Shown here piece after piece: positions 36,295-44,992 of a stretch of 64,000 nt of DNA (its first letter is position 1; every line of letters begins with the position of its first letter). The position numbers were made by a program, and so were the translations under genes. Source of the DNA: CAVXDY01 sp963721335 (lineage in GTDB: Bacteria; Actinomycetota; Thermoleophilia; Miltoncostaeales; Miltoncostaeaceae). The DNA is taken from NCBI GenBank assembly GCA_963721335.1, contig CAVRIV010000008.1, positions 248,001-312,000 of the forward strand. The letters are read 5' to 3'. The notes under the pieces are model-generated. The model saw nothing but the letters and a program-made list of their open reading frames with translations. It made no database searches and was not told the origin of the DNA.

Positions 36295-37330
36295 TCAGGG
36301 CCCTGCGACGACCGCCTCGACGCGCTGCCAGACCCGTTCGGGCACCGTCTTGAGCTCGCTCACGGCCTCCTCCAGAGCGATGTCAGCGACCCGCTCGCCG
36401 CGCAGCGCGACCATGCGCCCGAAGCCCTTCTCCTCGACCAGCTCGGCGGCCCTGATACCGAAACGCGTGGACAGGACGCGGTCGAACGCCGTCGGCGTCC
36501 CGCCGCGCTGGACGTGGCCCAGGACCACCGCGCGCGCCTCGACGCCGATCGCCTCGGAGATCGCGTCCGCGAGCCGCTCGGCCACGCCGGCCTTCGCGAG
36601 CTGGGCGTGCCCGAACTCGTCCACCTCGCCCGTCACCGCCCTCGTCGCCGAGGGTGACGCCCTCGCTCACGACCACGATCGCGTAGCCGCGCCCGCGCTC
36701 GCGCCGCCCCTCGATGCGCCGGCACACGGCCTCCACCGACGCGGGCTGCTCGGGGATGAGGATCGCGTGGGCTCCGCCGGACAGGCCCGACTCGAGCGCG
36801 ATCCAGCCGGCGTGGCGGCCCATGACCTCCACCACGATCACCCGGTCGTGCGACTCGGCGGTCGTGTGGAGCCGGTCGATCGCGTCGGAGGCGATCTGCA
36901 CCGCGGTCCAGAACCCGAAGGTGTAGTCCGTGCCGGAGAGGTCGTTGTCGATGGTCTTGGGCACCCCGACGATCGGCAGCCCGAGCTCGCCGTGCAGGCG
37001 GCGGGCGACGCCCAGGGTGTCCTCGCCGCCGATGGCGATGAGGGCGTCGAGGCCCAGGTCGCTCATCGCCCTCCGGCACTCCTCGGGGCCGTCCTCGGTC
37101 GCGAAGACGTTGGTGCGCGAGCTGCCCAGGATCGTTCCGCCGCGGGGCAGGATCGGCCCGACCACGTCGCGGTCGAGCGGCTGGGTGTCGCGCTGGAGCA
37201 GGCCGCGCCACCCGCCGTGCAGGCCCACGTGATCGTGCCCGAAGCGCGCGGCGCCCACGCGCACGGCCGCGCGGATGACCCCGTTCAGTCCGGGGCAGTC
37301 CCCGCCCCCGGTCAGCATTCCGACGCGCAC
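36295..37330 (-). CDS. 6-phosphofructokinase, PPi-type active site, one frameshift
   Basis: About 345 residues, cytoplasmic, glycolysis. LTGGGDCPGLN near residue 7, GGEDTLGVA at 101-109, PKTIDND at 124-130 with K125, MGRHAGWIAL and a late HVQRGGTPTAFDR. D104 and K125 occupy the positions that in PPi-dependent enzymes carry Asp and Lys (ATP enzymes have Gly and Gly, or Gly and Lys in Streptomyces). This predicts PPi as phosphoryl donor. The frame breaks near 36640 (extra base before VTGEVDEFGH). GTG 37330 overlaps the PAP2 gene by 19 nt. Confidence 0.88.
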
Positions 37331-38221
37331 GGCTGCGAGCTTAACGCGGACCGCGCCCTGCGGTGGGTGGACGCGCCGCGCTGGATCAGCGCGGTGACCA
37401 CGACGGCGAGGAGCGGCGCACGCGCACGCGCAGACGGCGGCGGCGGCCGCGAAGGCCGTGCGGTCGTCGACGACCCGCAGCAGATCCAGGCGCCGTGCCG
37501 TCTGGAGACCCACGATGATCGCGAAGGCCGCCCCCAGGCCGACGCCCAGGGCGCCGGCGCGGCGCGCGCCCTGCGGGCTCGGCCGGCGGGTCGCGGCCAG
37601 CCCGCCCGCCTCGGGCGCGGCCATGAGCGCGGCCGCCACCAGCGCCGTCCACGCGACCGTGATCAGGTAGGCGCCGAGGACGTCGCTGGGCCGGTGCCAA
37701 TCGAGCAGGACGACGGCTGCTCCCACACCGATCGCATAGGCCGATCCCGCGGCCGCCGCGACCCAGCGCAGCGCCGGCGGGGCGACCAGCACGAGCGCCA
37801 TCGCGAGCGACATGGCCACGGTCACGTGACCGCTGGGGAAGCTGGCGTCGGGCAGCGGGCTCGCCAGCAGGTCCGGCCGGCCCAGGGCGCGCTTGAGCGC
37901 CTGGGTCGTGAGGTTGGCCCCCAGCACGATGACGCCCGCCCCCACGGCCACGAGAGGCCGGCGGCGCAGCAGGGCGATCGCCATGATCCCGACGCCGAGC
38001 AGGAAGAGCGAGGCCACCGAGATGGTGTCGAGCAGGTCGCTCGTGGCCTCGGCGACCGCGGTCGGCGACTCGGGGGAGAGGCTGCCGAGCGCGTCGTCGT
38101 CGAGCCGCTGCCCCTCCAACGTGCGGACGGCGAGCACGTACAGGATCACCGTCAGCACGATGCAGGCGGCCGCCAGCGCGAGCAGCGCGCGAGCCACGGA
38201 GGGTCGTCGGCGAGGGGGCAC
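37312..38221 (-). CDS. PAP2-family membrane phosphatase, one frameshift near the C-terminus
   Basis: About 300 residues with six or more hydrophobic segments. The PAP2 motifs are KRALGRPD, PSGHVTVAMSL and a late DWHRPSDVLGA, all with the expected His/Arg. Family members dephosphorylate lipid phosphates such as undecaprenyl-PP or phosphatidate at the outer face of the membrane. A one-base excess near 37410 must be removed for the last helix (APLLAVVVTALIQRG) and stop. GTG 38221 has TACATT 7 nt upstream. It overlaps the PFK gene, giving a two-gene operon. Confidence 0.83.
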
Positions 38222-38228
38222 GGAGCGC

Positions 38229-38234
38229 AATGTA
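38229..38234 (-). promoter_or_regulatory. -10 element TACATT, leaderless PAP2-PFK operon
   Basis: Minus-strand TACATT ends 7 nt before GTG 38221. It lies in the 14-nt sequence shared with 29484-29497. Confidence 0.5.
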
Positions 38235-38295
38235 GACGGGCGTCCCGATGGGCCGACGCCTGGCGGGATCCCGGCTCCGGCGGGATGATCGCCGG

Positions 38296-39867
38296 ATGCT
38301 CTCCCGGATCCTGCGGCTGGCGGCCGCCATCGGGGCGCTCCTCGTGGTCGTCCTCGCGCTGCGCGGCCGCCGGGCCGGATCCGCCGCGCCGCCTGCCCGC
38401 CCGCTCGTCCCCGCGCCCGCCGCGCCGCTCCCGCTGCCGCCCCTCGCGCTCCCGCCGCCGCCCGTCGCGCCCGCGGTGTCCGCGCCCACCGCGGTCGCAC
38501 GCGCGCCCCGCGAGCCACGTGGGGCCACCTGCGCCGGGCTGTCGCTGCTTCTGCCCGGCGCGGGCCAGATCCACGGCGGCCGGACGGGGCGTGGCCTCGC
38601 GATGCTCGCGGTGGTCGCGGCCCTCGTCGCGGGCGCGGTGGCGCTCGCCGCGCAGGGGACCACGTTCCTCCTCGGCCAGGCCGTGCGGACGGACGTGCTG
38701 CTGGGCGCCCTCGGCGTCAACGGGGCCCTCCTCCTCATGCGCGGAGGGGCCGTCGCCGACGCCTGGCGCCTCGGGCGCCGCCCCGCCGCGCGGCTGGCCC
38801 GCGCCGCGCTCCTCGGGTCGCTGCTGGCGGTCGTCGCGCTGCCGCACATCCTGGCCGGCTGGTACCAGTGGAGCGCCTACGACGCCGTCCGGACGATCTT
38901 CCTCGACGTCAACCCCGCCGACATCCCCCCGGCGCTGCCCTTCCAGCTGACGCCCGAGGTCAACCCGCGCACCCCTCCGCCGCCCGCCTGGCCGGAGGGG
39001 GGACGGCTCACCGTGCTCCTCATCGGCGGCGACGCGGGCCCGGGCCGCTCGGGCCTGCGCACGGACACGATGGTCGTGGCCACGCTCAACACCCGGACGC
39101 GCCGGGGGGCGCTGCTGTCCCTGCCCCGCAACCTGGCCGAGGTGCCGCTCCCCCCGCGGGCGGCCGGCCTGGTGCCCGGCGGACGGTTCCCCGACATCCT
39201 GAACGCCCTCTACCGCTGGGCGACCCTGCACGCCGACCTCTTCCCCGGCCGCGATCCCGGCGCCACGGCGCTGAAGCAGGTGGCCGCCAACCTGACGGGG
39301 CTGCGCGTCAACTACTACGCGCTCGTGGACTTCCGCGGCTTCGTGGAGATGGTCGACGCCCTCGGCGGCGTGACCGTGACCCTCCCGCGCCCGGTGCTCG
39401 ACCGGGTGTCCCCTCCCGAGGAGGGCGAGGACTGGATCCGGATCGACCTGCCCGCGGGCCGCCGGCACCTGGACGCGCGCGAGGCCTTCGCCTACGTCCG
39501 GGCCCGCAGCCAGAGCTCGGACTACGAGCGCATCCGCCGCCAGCGGTGCGTGGTGGCCGGGCTGGCCCAGCAGGCCGACGCCCGGCGACTCCTCCTGGCC
39601 TTCCCGCGCATCGCCGGGGCGGCCCGGCGCAACGTGAGCACCGACATCCCGCGCCGGGTGCTGCCCGACCTCATCCGCCTCGTCTCCGGGGTGGACCGGC
39701 GGCGCGTGCTGTCGCTGGGCTTCACCCCGCCGGACTACACGGCCGGGTTCGCGGGGGCGGGCTACCCGGTGCCGGACATCCCGGCGATCCGGGCGGCCAC
39801 GCGCACCGCGATCTCCGGCTCCGTCGTGCGCGGGGCGCGGAACCTGGGGGGAGAGGTGTGCGGGTGA
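38296..39867 (+). CDS. LytR-CpsA-Psr (LCP) family protein with long N-terminal membrane part
   Basis: About 523 residues. A hydrophobic N-terminal segment and Pro/Ala-rich linker are followed by three or so further helices (GLSLLLPGAGQIHGGRTGRG is a membrane-protein-like turn; then AMLAVVAALVAGAVAL). The LCP domain spans about 240-470: LLIGGDAGPGRSGLRTDTM, LLSLPRN, NALYRWA and YERIRRQRCVV, including the Arg/Asp residues that bind polyprenyl phosphate. LCP enzymes attach wall glycopolymers to peptidoglycan outside the membrane. The N-terminal half with GAGQIHGG is unusual for LCP proteins. ATG 38296 has no strong SD. Confidence 0.8.
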   Translation: MLSRILRLAAAIGALLVVVLALRGRRAGSAAPPARPLVPAPAAPLPLPPLALPPPPVAPAVSAPTAVARAPREPRGATCAGLSLLLPGAGQIHGGRTGRGLAMLAVVAALVAGAVALAAQGTTFLLGQAVRTDVLLGALGVNGALLLMRGGAVADAWRLGRRPAARLARAALLGSLLAVVALPHILAGWYQWSAYDAVRTIFLDVNPADIPPALPFQLTPEVNPRTPPPPAWPEGGRLTVLLIGGDAGPGRSGLRTDTMVVATLNTRTRRGALLSLPRNLAEVPLPPRAAGLVPGGRFPDILNALYRWATLHADLFPGRDPGATALKQVAANLTGLRVNYYALVDFRGFVEMVDALGGVTVTLPRPVLDRVSPPEEGEDWIRIDLPAGRRHLDAREAFAYVRARSQSSDYERIRRQRCVVAGLAQQADARRLLLAFPRIAGAARRNVSTDIPRRVLPDLIRLVSGVDRRRVLSLGFTPPDYTAGFAGAGYPVPDIPAIRAATRTAISGSVVRGARNLGGEVCG

Positions 39868-39936
39868 TCGCGCCCCACGACGTCCCCGGGGGTTGCGCCC
39901 GGCCTCCGGGCTCGCTTGCATCGAGGGGTACCCGCC

Positions 39937-40188
39937 ATGCTGGGAGGGCCGATGCCCGCCGTCACACCACGCATCCTCGTCCTGGCCGGAGCCCTGGCCG
40001 CCGCCGTCGTGGGCTGGGCCGTCGTGGCCCGGGGCCGCCGCAGGCGCGTCATCGAGGCCTGCCGGAAGGCCCGCGACCGGATCGCGGCGCTGGCTCAGCG
40101 CAACGGCGCCCCGGACCAGGTGGAGGAGGCGTCGCTCGAGTCGTTCCCGGCCTCGGACCCGCCCTCGTTCGGGGGCGCGGGCCTCTAG
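39937..40188 (+). CDS. Small membrane-anchored protein with SFPASDPPS motif
   Basis: 83 residues: a hydrophobic helix (ILVLAGALAAAVVGWAVVA), a basic RGRRRR stretch, an amphipathic RKARDRIAALAQRNG helix and a C-terminal ESFPASDPPSFGG motif that recurs in many small bacterial proteins of unknown function. GAGGGG precedes ATG 39937; ATG 39952 is also possible. Confidence 0.6.
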   Translation: MLGGPMPAVTPRILVLAGALAAAVVGWAVVARGRRRRVIEACRKARDRIAALAQRNGAPDQVEEASLESFPASDPPSFGGAGL

Positions 40189-40206
40189 AGCCGAGCGCCG
40201 GCCGGG

Positions 40207-40662
40207 CTAGCGGAAGATCCTGTAGCCCTCTCGAGACACCTTGAAGCCCGCGCCGAGGCCCTTGCGCGCCCGGCAGGTGAGGCCGGTGCGGCGTGAGGTG
40301 CAGCGGATGGAGCGCTTGATGAGGACGCTCTTGCCGTAGGCGAGGACCGTGCAGCGGTCCGCGCCGGTCAGGCACTGCGGTCCGATGTCGCCGCGGCACG
40401 AGCCGACGGTCACCACCCCGTTGATGAGGTGGATCTCGCTGCCGATCCAGTCGACGTCGCAGCTGGCGGGCCGCTTCGGGACCTTCGGCCACGAGTGCTT
40501 CTGCACGAGGCAGTCGACGGAGGCGCCCGGGGTGTCGAAGCCGCCGATGCAGTCGATGTTCCCCGAGGGGGTGGTGAAGTGCACGGGCTTCGCGAGCGCG
40601 ACCGCGGGGAGGGCCAGCGCGACCGCGGCGATCGCGAGGAGGAGCAGGCGGGCCGGGGTCAC
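40207..40662 (-). CDS. Secreted DUF6636-like protein
   Basis: 151 residues: signal peptide (LLLLAIAAVALALPAVALA), then the motif HFTTPSGNIDCIGG and five further cysteines arranged for disulfides (CLVQKHSWP, CDVDW, CRGDIGPQC). This fits the actinobacterial DUF6636 family of small exported proteins, function unknown (name from memory). GTG 40662 is supported by TAGGGT 6 nt upstream. Confidence 0.7.
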   Translation of the reverse strand: MTPARLLLLAIAAVALALPAVALAKPVHFTTPSGNIDCIGGFDTPGASVDCLVQKHSWPKVPKRPASCDVDWIGSEIHLINGVVTVGSCRGDIGPQCLTGADRCTVLAYGKSVLIKRSIRCTSRRTGLTCRARKGLGAGFKVSREGYRIFR

Positions 40663-40668
40663 GCCGCA

Positions 40669-40674
40669 ACCCTA
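40669..40674 (-). promoter_or_regulatory. -10 element TAGGGT, leaderless DUF6636-like gene
   Basis: Minus-strand TAGGGT ends 6 nt before GTG 40662. Confidence 0.5.
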
Positions 40675-40678
40675 CCGG

Positions 40679-40969
40679 TCACGCGGCCGGCGGCTCCACT
40701 CCGCAGCGGAGGTCCACCGGCTCGCCGCCCTCGGCCAGCGAGTCGCCCGCGCGCAGGGGGCCCGCGACCACCCCGGGGGCCACCGGGCCCAGGTCGGCGA
40801 TCCGGACCTTGGCGCGGCACACCGGCTGAGCGACGGCCGTGAAGGCGTCCTCGGCCAGCCGCCAGGCCTCCTCGGCGTCCCGCGCGGCCACCACCACCTG
40901 CTCGTGCTGGAAGGGGCCCTCCCAGCCGCTCGTGGCGGCGAAAAGGCGGAGGTCGGCGTCCACGGACAC
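40679..40969 (-). CDS. Hypothetical soluble protein
   Basis: 96 residues, no signal or membrane segment. It has an RLFAATSGWEGPFQHEQVVV start, an alternating helix (DAEEAWRLAEDAFTAV) and a beta-rich second half. No family recognised. GTG 40969 is supported by TACCGT 6 nt upstream. It is separated from the DUF6636-like gene by 16 nt on the same strand, but each has its own -10. Confidence 0.6.
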   Translation of the reverse strand: MSVDADLRLFAATSGWEGPFQHEQVVVAARDAEEAWRLAEDAFTAVAQPVCRAKVRIADLGPVAPGVVAGPLRAGDSLAEGGEPVDLRCGVEPPAA

Positions 40970-40975
40970 CCCGCA

Positions 40976-40981
40976 ACGGTA
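40976..40981 (-). promoter_or_regulatory. -10 element TACCGT, leaderless hypothetical gene
   Basis: Minus-strand TACCGT ends 6 nt before GTG 40969. Confidence 0.5.
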
Positions 40982-41046
40982 CCGCCGCTAAGGATTTCGC
41001 GTCGGATGTCGAATAGGCGCGTCAACACACACCGACGGGAGGGTCC

Positions 41047-42072
41047 ATGAGGGTCGCACGACGCGCGTTGGTGTTGACGGCCTGCCTCGGTCTCTCGGGG
41101 CTGCCGGCCTTCGCCGGCGCCGCCCCGCCCCCGCCCGGGATCCACGTCGCCTCCTTCAAGGCCCCGTCCAGCGTCAAATGGCGCGACCGTGCGCCCATCT
41201 CCGGGAACGTCAGCCCCGCGGCGGTCGTCCCGGTGGTCATCGAGCGGCTCGAGGGCGACGCCTGGCACCCGGTGGCGACGACCTCCTCGGCGGCCAACGG
41301 CCGCTTCGCCCTCAGGCTCAGGATGGAGAGCCCGGGCAACCTGCGCGCCAGCGTCCAGGCCGCCGACGGCACGGTGGTGCCGGGGGACCGGCGCTTCGTG
41401 GGCGTCGCGCGCCGGGTCAGCCTGCGCGTGGCCGCGGCGCGGTTCGAGAACATCTCCGGCCGCCCGTTCCTCGCCACCGGGGCGGTCGTCCCGGCGGTGC
41501 GGGGCGAGCGGGTGGCGATCGAGGGCTCGGTCAACGGCCGGCGCTTCACGAGGATCGCGGGGGCCACGGTCCGGCGCGGACGGGTGCGGACCACCTTCAC
41601 ACCCCCCTCGGGTGGCCGCTGGCGCTTCCGCCTGGTGGCCGCGCCCCGCTCGGGCAGGGACTCGGGAGGCCGCGGGGCCGCGAAGGCGCTCGACGTGTTC
41701 CCCGCCAACAAGCACCACGTCCCCGCCTCCGCGCCGCACTACCTGGTGCAGGAGATCGGCGAGACGATCCTCTACTACTACCAGCACGGCCAGCTGATCC
41801 GGGCCCTGCCGGTGGTCTTCGGCAAGGCCTCAACGCCCACGCCGGTGGGCCGCTTCGCCGTCTACTCGAAGACGGCCGGCCCCAGCGCGGCCTTCGGTCC
41901 GCTGGTGCTCTGGTACCACCGCGGCTACGGGATCCACGGCACCAACCAGGAGTACCTCCTCGACCAGCCGCCGCGCTACTACTCGCACGGCTGCACGCGG
42001 AACTTCAACGCGAACATCCTCTGGCTGTGGCCGCGCGTTCCGGTGGGCACGCCGGTTCTCAACCTGGGGTGA
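41047..42072 (+). CDS. Secreted L,D-transpeptidase (YkuD) with Ig-like domains
   Basis: 341 residues. Signal peptide (ALVLTACLGLSGLPAFAGA), two beta-sandwich modules (about 35-120 and 125-215), then a YkuD domain: ILYYYQHGQLIRALPVVFG, TPTPVGRFAVYSK, GIHGTN and the catalytic SHGCTRN, with C in the last motif. It forms 3-3 crosslinks or attaches proteins to peptidoglycan in the wall. ATG 41047 has GGGAGGG upstream. A second YkuD gene lies 2 kb downstream. Confidence 0.88.
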   Translation: MRVARRALVLTACLGLSGLPAFAGAAPPPPGIHVASFKAPSSVKWRDRAPISGNVSPAAVVPVVIERLEGDAWHPVATTSSAANGRFALRLRMESPGNLRASVQAADGTVVPGDRRFVGVARRVSLRVAAARFENISGRPFLATGAVVPAVRGERVAIEGSVNGRRFTRIAGATVRRGRVRTTFTPPSGGRWRFRLVAAPRSGRDSGGRGAAKALDVFPANKHHVPASAPHYLVQEIGETILYYYQHGQLIRALPVVFGKASTPTPVGRFAVYSKTAGPSAAFGPLVLWYHRGYGIHGTNQEYLLDQPPRYYSHGCTRNFNANILWLWPRVPVGTPVLNLG

Positions 42073-42083
42073 TCCCGCACCCC

Positions 42084-42106
42084 GCCCCGGACCGCGCGGC
42101 CGGGGC
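42084..42106 (+). terminator. GC-rich hairpin after the YkuD gene
   Basis: GCCCCGG and CCGGGGC (7-bp perfect stem) around a 9-nt loop, 12 nt after the stop. No T-run follows, so termination is only a possibility; it also sits just before the next promoter. Confidence 0.35.
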
Positions 42107-42113
42107 TGGGTGA

Positions 42114-42119
42114 TACCGT
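42114..42119 (+). promoter_or_regulatory. -10 element TACCGT, leaderless secreted-protein gene
   Basis: TACCGT ends 7 nt before ATG 42127. No SD. Confidence 0.5.
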
Positions 42120-42126
42120 CGCCCGG

Positions 42127-43467
42127 ATGCGGATGCGGCCTCTTGCCCTCGTCGGGGCCGCGGTCATGGCCGTCACCCCGGCGGGCGCCGTCGCCGCGTG
42201 GAGTCCCCCTGTCCGCGTGTCGGCGCACGACGGCGCTGCCTACCTGTCCGCGACCCCCGCGCTCGGCGAGGGCCCGGCGGCGCTCGCCGCCTGGATCAGG
42301 CGCCCCGCGGGCTCGAGCGCGACCTCCGGCCGCGTGCAGGTGACCGAGCGCCTGACCCAGGGGGCCGCATGGTCGACCCCGCTGAACCTGTCGGGCCCGG
42401 GCACGGCCCGTCTGGCGGTGGCGGCCGGGGAGCGGGGAGCCGGCGCCCTGGCCTGGGTACGCGGCAGGCGCCTCGAGGGCGCCCAGCGCGCGCGGGCGGG
42501 CGAGCCGTGGCGACCGGCGGCCATCGGCACGCCCCTCGGCGTGGTCATCGGCGTCACCGCCGCGGTGGACCGCTCGGGAGGCGCGACGGTCGTCTGGAGC
42601 GAGCGTCGCGGCGCCGACTATCTGGTGCGCGTCGCCGCCCGCCCGGCGCGCGGCGGCTCGTGGACCGTGCGCCCGCCCCGCCTGTCGGTGCCCGGCCCCA
42701 CACCCCCCGCGCTGGCGGTGGGCCGCGGCAGCGGGGTGATCGCGGCGTGGGTCGAGGACGACCGGGTACGGGCGGCGCGCACCGTCAACGGTGCCTTCGA
42801 GGCCCCCACGACGCTCTCCGGCGAGCCCGCGGGCCGGCCCGCCGTGGCGCTCTCCCAGGCCGGCGTCGCGATCATCGCCTGGAGCGTGCGCCTGCCGGGC
42901 GGCACCTCGGTGCTGATGGCCTCGGACCGGGAGCGATCGGGGTCGTGGAGCACGGCCGCGGACGTCGGGATCGGCTCGACGCCCTCCGTGGCGGTCAACG
43001 ACCGCGGCGACGCCGTGGTGGCCTGGGGCCTGGGCGCCGAGGACGGCCCGCAGAGCATCGAGTCGGCCACCCGCCGCGGGGGAGGGGCCTGGCGGGCGTC
43101 CACGGTGATCTCGCGCCGCGGCTGCGAATGCGCTCTGCGCGTCGGCGCGGCCGCGATCGACGCCGGCGGGCTCGCCAGCGTGTCCTGGCGGCGCGACGAC
43201 GGCGGGGGACCCGCCGTCGGCGGCGCGGCGGCGCTCGCTGCCGGCGGGAGCGCGTGGCAGCGGGCCGCCCCGCCGCGGGGTCGCACCGATGCGGCCCCCG
43301 GGGTCGCGGCAGGACGGGGCGAGGTCGTGGCGGCGTGGGCCGAGCCCGGCCCTGCGGGCGGCGTCTTCGCCAGCTCGCTGCCCGGAGCCCGTCACAGCAC
43401 CGAGTTACCGTCGCGGTTGGATTCGCCGGCGGCTCCTGATGAGATACCCGCGACCTCGGGACGGTGA
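42127..43467 (+). CDS. Secreted repeat protein of unknown function
   Basis: 446 residues: signal peptide (ALVGAAVMAVTPAGAVA) then about eight repeats of roughly 45 residues built on a hydrophobic strand ending W (ALAAWIRRP, GALAWVRGRR, ATVVWSERR, VIAAWVEDD, AIIAWSVRL, AVVAWGLGA, GLASVSWRR, VVAAWAEPG). This spacing suggests a beta-propeller. No catalytic motif seen. The stop overlaps the methyltransferase GTG. Confidence 0.68.
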   Translation: MRMRPLALVGAAVMAVTPAGAVAAWSPPVRVSAHDGAAYLSATPALGEGPAALAAWIRRPAGSSATSGRVQVTERLTQGAAWSTPLNLSGPGTARLAVAAGERGAGALAWVRGRRLEGAQRARAGEPWRPAAIGTPLGVVIGVTAAVDRSGGATVVWSERRGADYLVRVAARPARGGSWTVRPPRLSVPGPTPPALAVGRGSGVIAAWVEDDRVRAARTVNGAFEAPTTLSGEPAGRPAVALSQAGVAIIAWSVRLPGGTSVLMASDRERSGSWSTAADVGIGSTPSVAVNDRGDAVVAWGLGAEDGPQSIESATRRGGGAWRASTVISRRGCECALRVGAAAIDAGGLASVSWRRDDGGGPAVGGAAALAAGGSAWQRAAPPRGRTDAAPGVAAGRGEVVAAWAEPGPAGGVFASSLPGARHSTELPSRLDSPAAPDEIPATSGR

Positions 43468-44258
43468 GACAGATGACGACGGTGATCGAGCGGCAGACGG
43501 CGGCCCCCTGGCCGCTGGCCCAGCGCGTGACGGCCGGACTGGTGTGCCCCGGTGGCCGCCCGATGGTCCTCCGGGCCCTCGATGGCCTCGGCCTGGAGGA
43601 CGGCGACCGCGTCGTCGACATGGCGCCCGGCCTCGGGATCACCTCGGCGATCGTGCTGGAGCGCGGGCCGAGGACATGGGTGGCGCTCGAGCCCGACCCG
43701 ATCGCGCGCGAGCACCTGGAGCGGACGCTCGGCGGCTCGGGTCGCCGTGTGCTCGACGCGCCGCCGGGCGCCTCGGGGCTCGAGGACGAGGCGGCCTCCG
43801 CGGTGATCGCCGACGCGCTCCTCAGCACCCTCGACGCGGACGGCCGGGCGGCGGTGCTCGCCGAGGCGGCCCGGCTGCTGCGGTCCGGCGGGCGTCTGGC
43901 GCTGCACGAGCTGGCCCCGGCCGGGGACGATCCCGAGGCCGCGGAGGCGTTCGCCGGGATCGGCGTCACCCCGCTCACCGCGGAGGAGTGGCGCGCGGCC
44001 ACCGTGGCCGCCGGGCTCGTGCCCGTGGGCTCGCTCACCGGCCGGCTCGCGATGCCCTCCCCCCGCGAGCTCCTGCGCGGGACGGGCCCCCGGACGGCGC
44101 TGCGCATCTCCCGCGAGCTGGCTCGCGACGGCGCGGTGCGTTCCCGGTCCATCGCCGCGCGCAGGGTCGTCGAGCGCCACGAGCTGTGGCTGCGATCGGC
44201 GCTCGTGGTGGCGGAGAAGCCCCTGGTGTCCGGCCTGCGACGCCCCCGACGCCCGTGA
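43464..44258 (+). CDS. Class I SAM-dependent methyltransferase
   Basis: 264 residues. SAM-binding motif I is VVDMAPGLGITSA (near residue 50); an acidic strand end ALEPDP binds the ribose; a post-motif LLRSGGRLALHEL completes the fold. The acceptor is unknown. GTG 43464 overlaps the preceding stop; ATG 43473 is an alternative. Co-translated with the following YkuD gene, it might modify an envelope compound, but that is inference. Confidence 0.8.
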   Translation: MRQMTTVIERQTAAPWPLAQRVTAGLVCPGGRPMVLRALDGLGLEDGDRVVDMAPGLGITSAIVLERGPRTWVALEPDPIAREHLERTLGGSGRRVLDAPPGASGLEDEAASAVIADALLSTLDADGRAAVLAEAARLLRSGGRLALHELAPAGDDPEAAEAFAGIGVTPLTAEEWRAATVAAGLVPVGSLTGRLAMPSPRELLRGTGPRTALRISRELARDGAVRSRSIAARRVVERHELWLRSALVVAEKPLVSGLRRPRRP

Positions 44259-44989
44259 CAGGGGGCATCCTGACACCGTGGCGGCTCGCCGTCGCCACCG
44301 GTCTGGTGGCGCTCGGGCTCGGGGCGGGCACGGCCCTCGGCATCGCGGTTCCGGGGCCCGCCGCGCCCACGCCGAGCCGGGCCTGGATCGCCGCACCGCT
44401 GTCGCCCGTCGTGGCCCGCGCCGCTCCGAAGGCCTCCGCCAAGGTGGTCTGGAGGATCCCCCTGGTGGGAAGTTTCGGACGGGACCGCACTCGGCTCCTG
44501 GTGACGCGGGTCGCGGTCCGCAAGGGCGTCCGCTGGGCCGAGGTGCTGCTCCCGAAGCGGCCGAACGGGTCGCGCGGATGGGTGCTCCAGGACCGCATGG
44601 AGCTCACGTCCACGTCCATCCGGGTGCAGATCGACGTGGGCGACCGGCGCCTGTCCGTCTTCCGGAAGAACCGCCGGATCATGTACGTCCCCGTGGCGGT
44701 TGGGCAGGTGGGCACGCCCACCCCCACCGGGCGGTGGTTCGCCATCGCGGAGACCCTGCCCGGCGTGCCGGGGGCGTTCCTCGGCACCTTCATCCTCCCG
44801 ATCACCGGGTTCTCCGAGACGCTCAACGAGTTCGCGGGCGGCGACGGCCGGGTGGCCATCCACGGCACCACCCTGCCGGCGCTCATCGGGACCCGGGCGA
44901 GCCATGGCTGCGTCCGCATGTACAACAGCGACGTGACCCGCCTCGCGCGCCTCGCGCGCCCGGGCACGCCGCTGGCGATCACCCCGTAG
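44255..44989 (+). CDS. Membrane-anchored L,D-transpeptidase (YkuD)
   Basis: 244 residues. N-terminal membrane segment (LAVATGLVALGLGAGTALGI), a short SH3-like stretch with WVLQDRM, then YkuD: SVFRKNRRIMYVPVAVGQ, TPTPTGRWF, AIHGTT and the catalytic SHGCVRM. Unlike the first YkuD protein it has a canonical HGCVRM box and no Ig modules. It would act on peptidoglycan at the outer face. GTG 44255 overlaps the methyltransferase stop by 4 nt. Confidence 0.88.
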   Translation: MTGGILTPWRLAVATGLVALGLGAGTALGIAVPGPAAPTPSRAWIAAPLSPVVARAAPKASAKVVWRIPLVGSFGRDRTRLLVTRVAVRKGVRWAEVLLPKRPNGSRGWVLQDRMELTSTSIRVQIDVGDRRLSVFRKNRRIMYVPVAVGQVGTPTPTGRWFAIAETLPGVPGAFLGTFILPITGFSETLNEFAGGDGRVAIHGTTLPALIGTRASHGCVRMYNSDVTRLARLARPGTPLAITP

Positions 44990-44992
44990 CGG

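Noticed and set aside
36383..38518. Apparent PAP2-phosphofructokinase fusion in one frame
   Set aside because: The frame continuity comes from an extra base near 37410. Repairing it gives the PAP2 stop at 37312 and leaves the kinase its own GTG.
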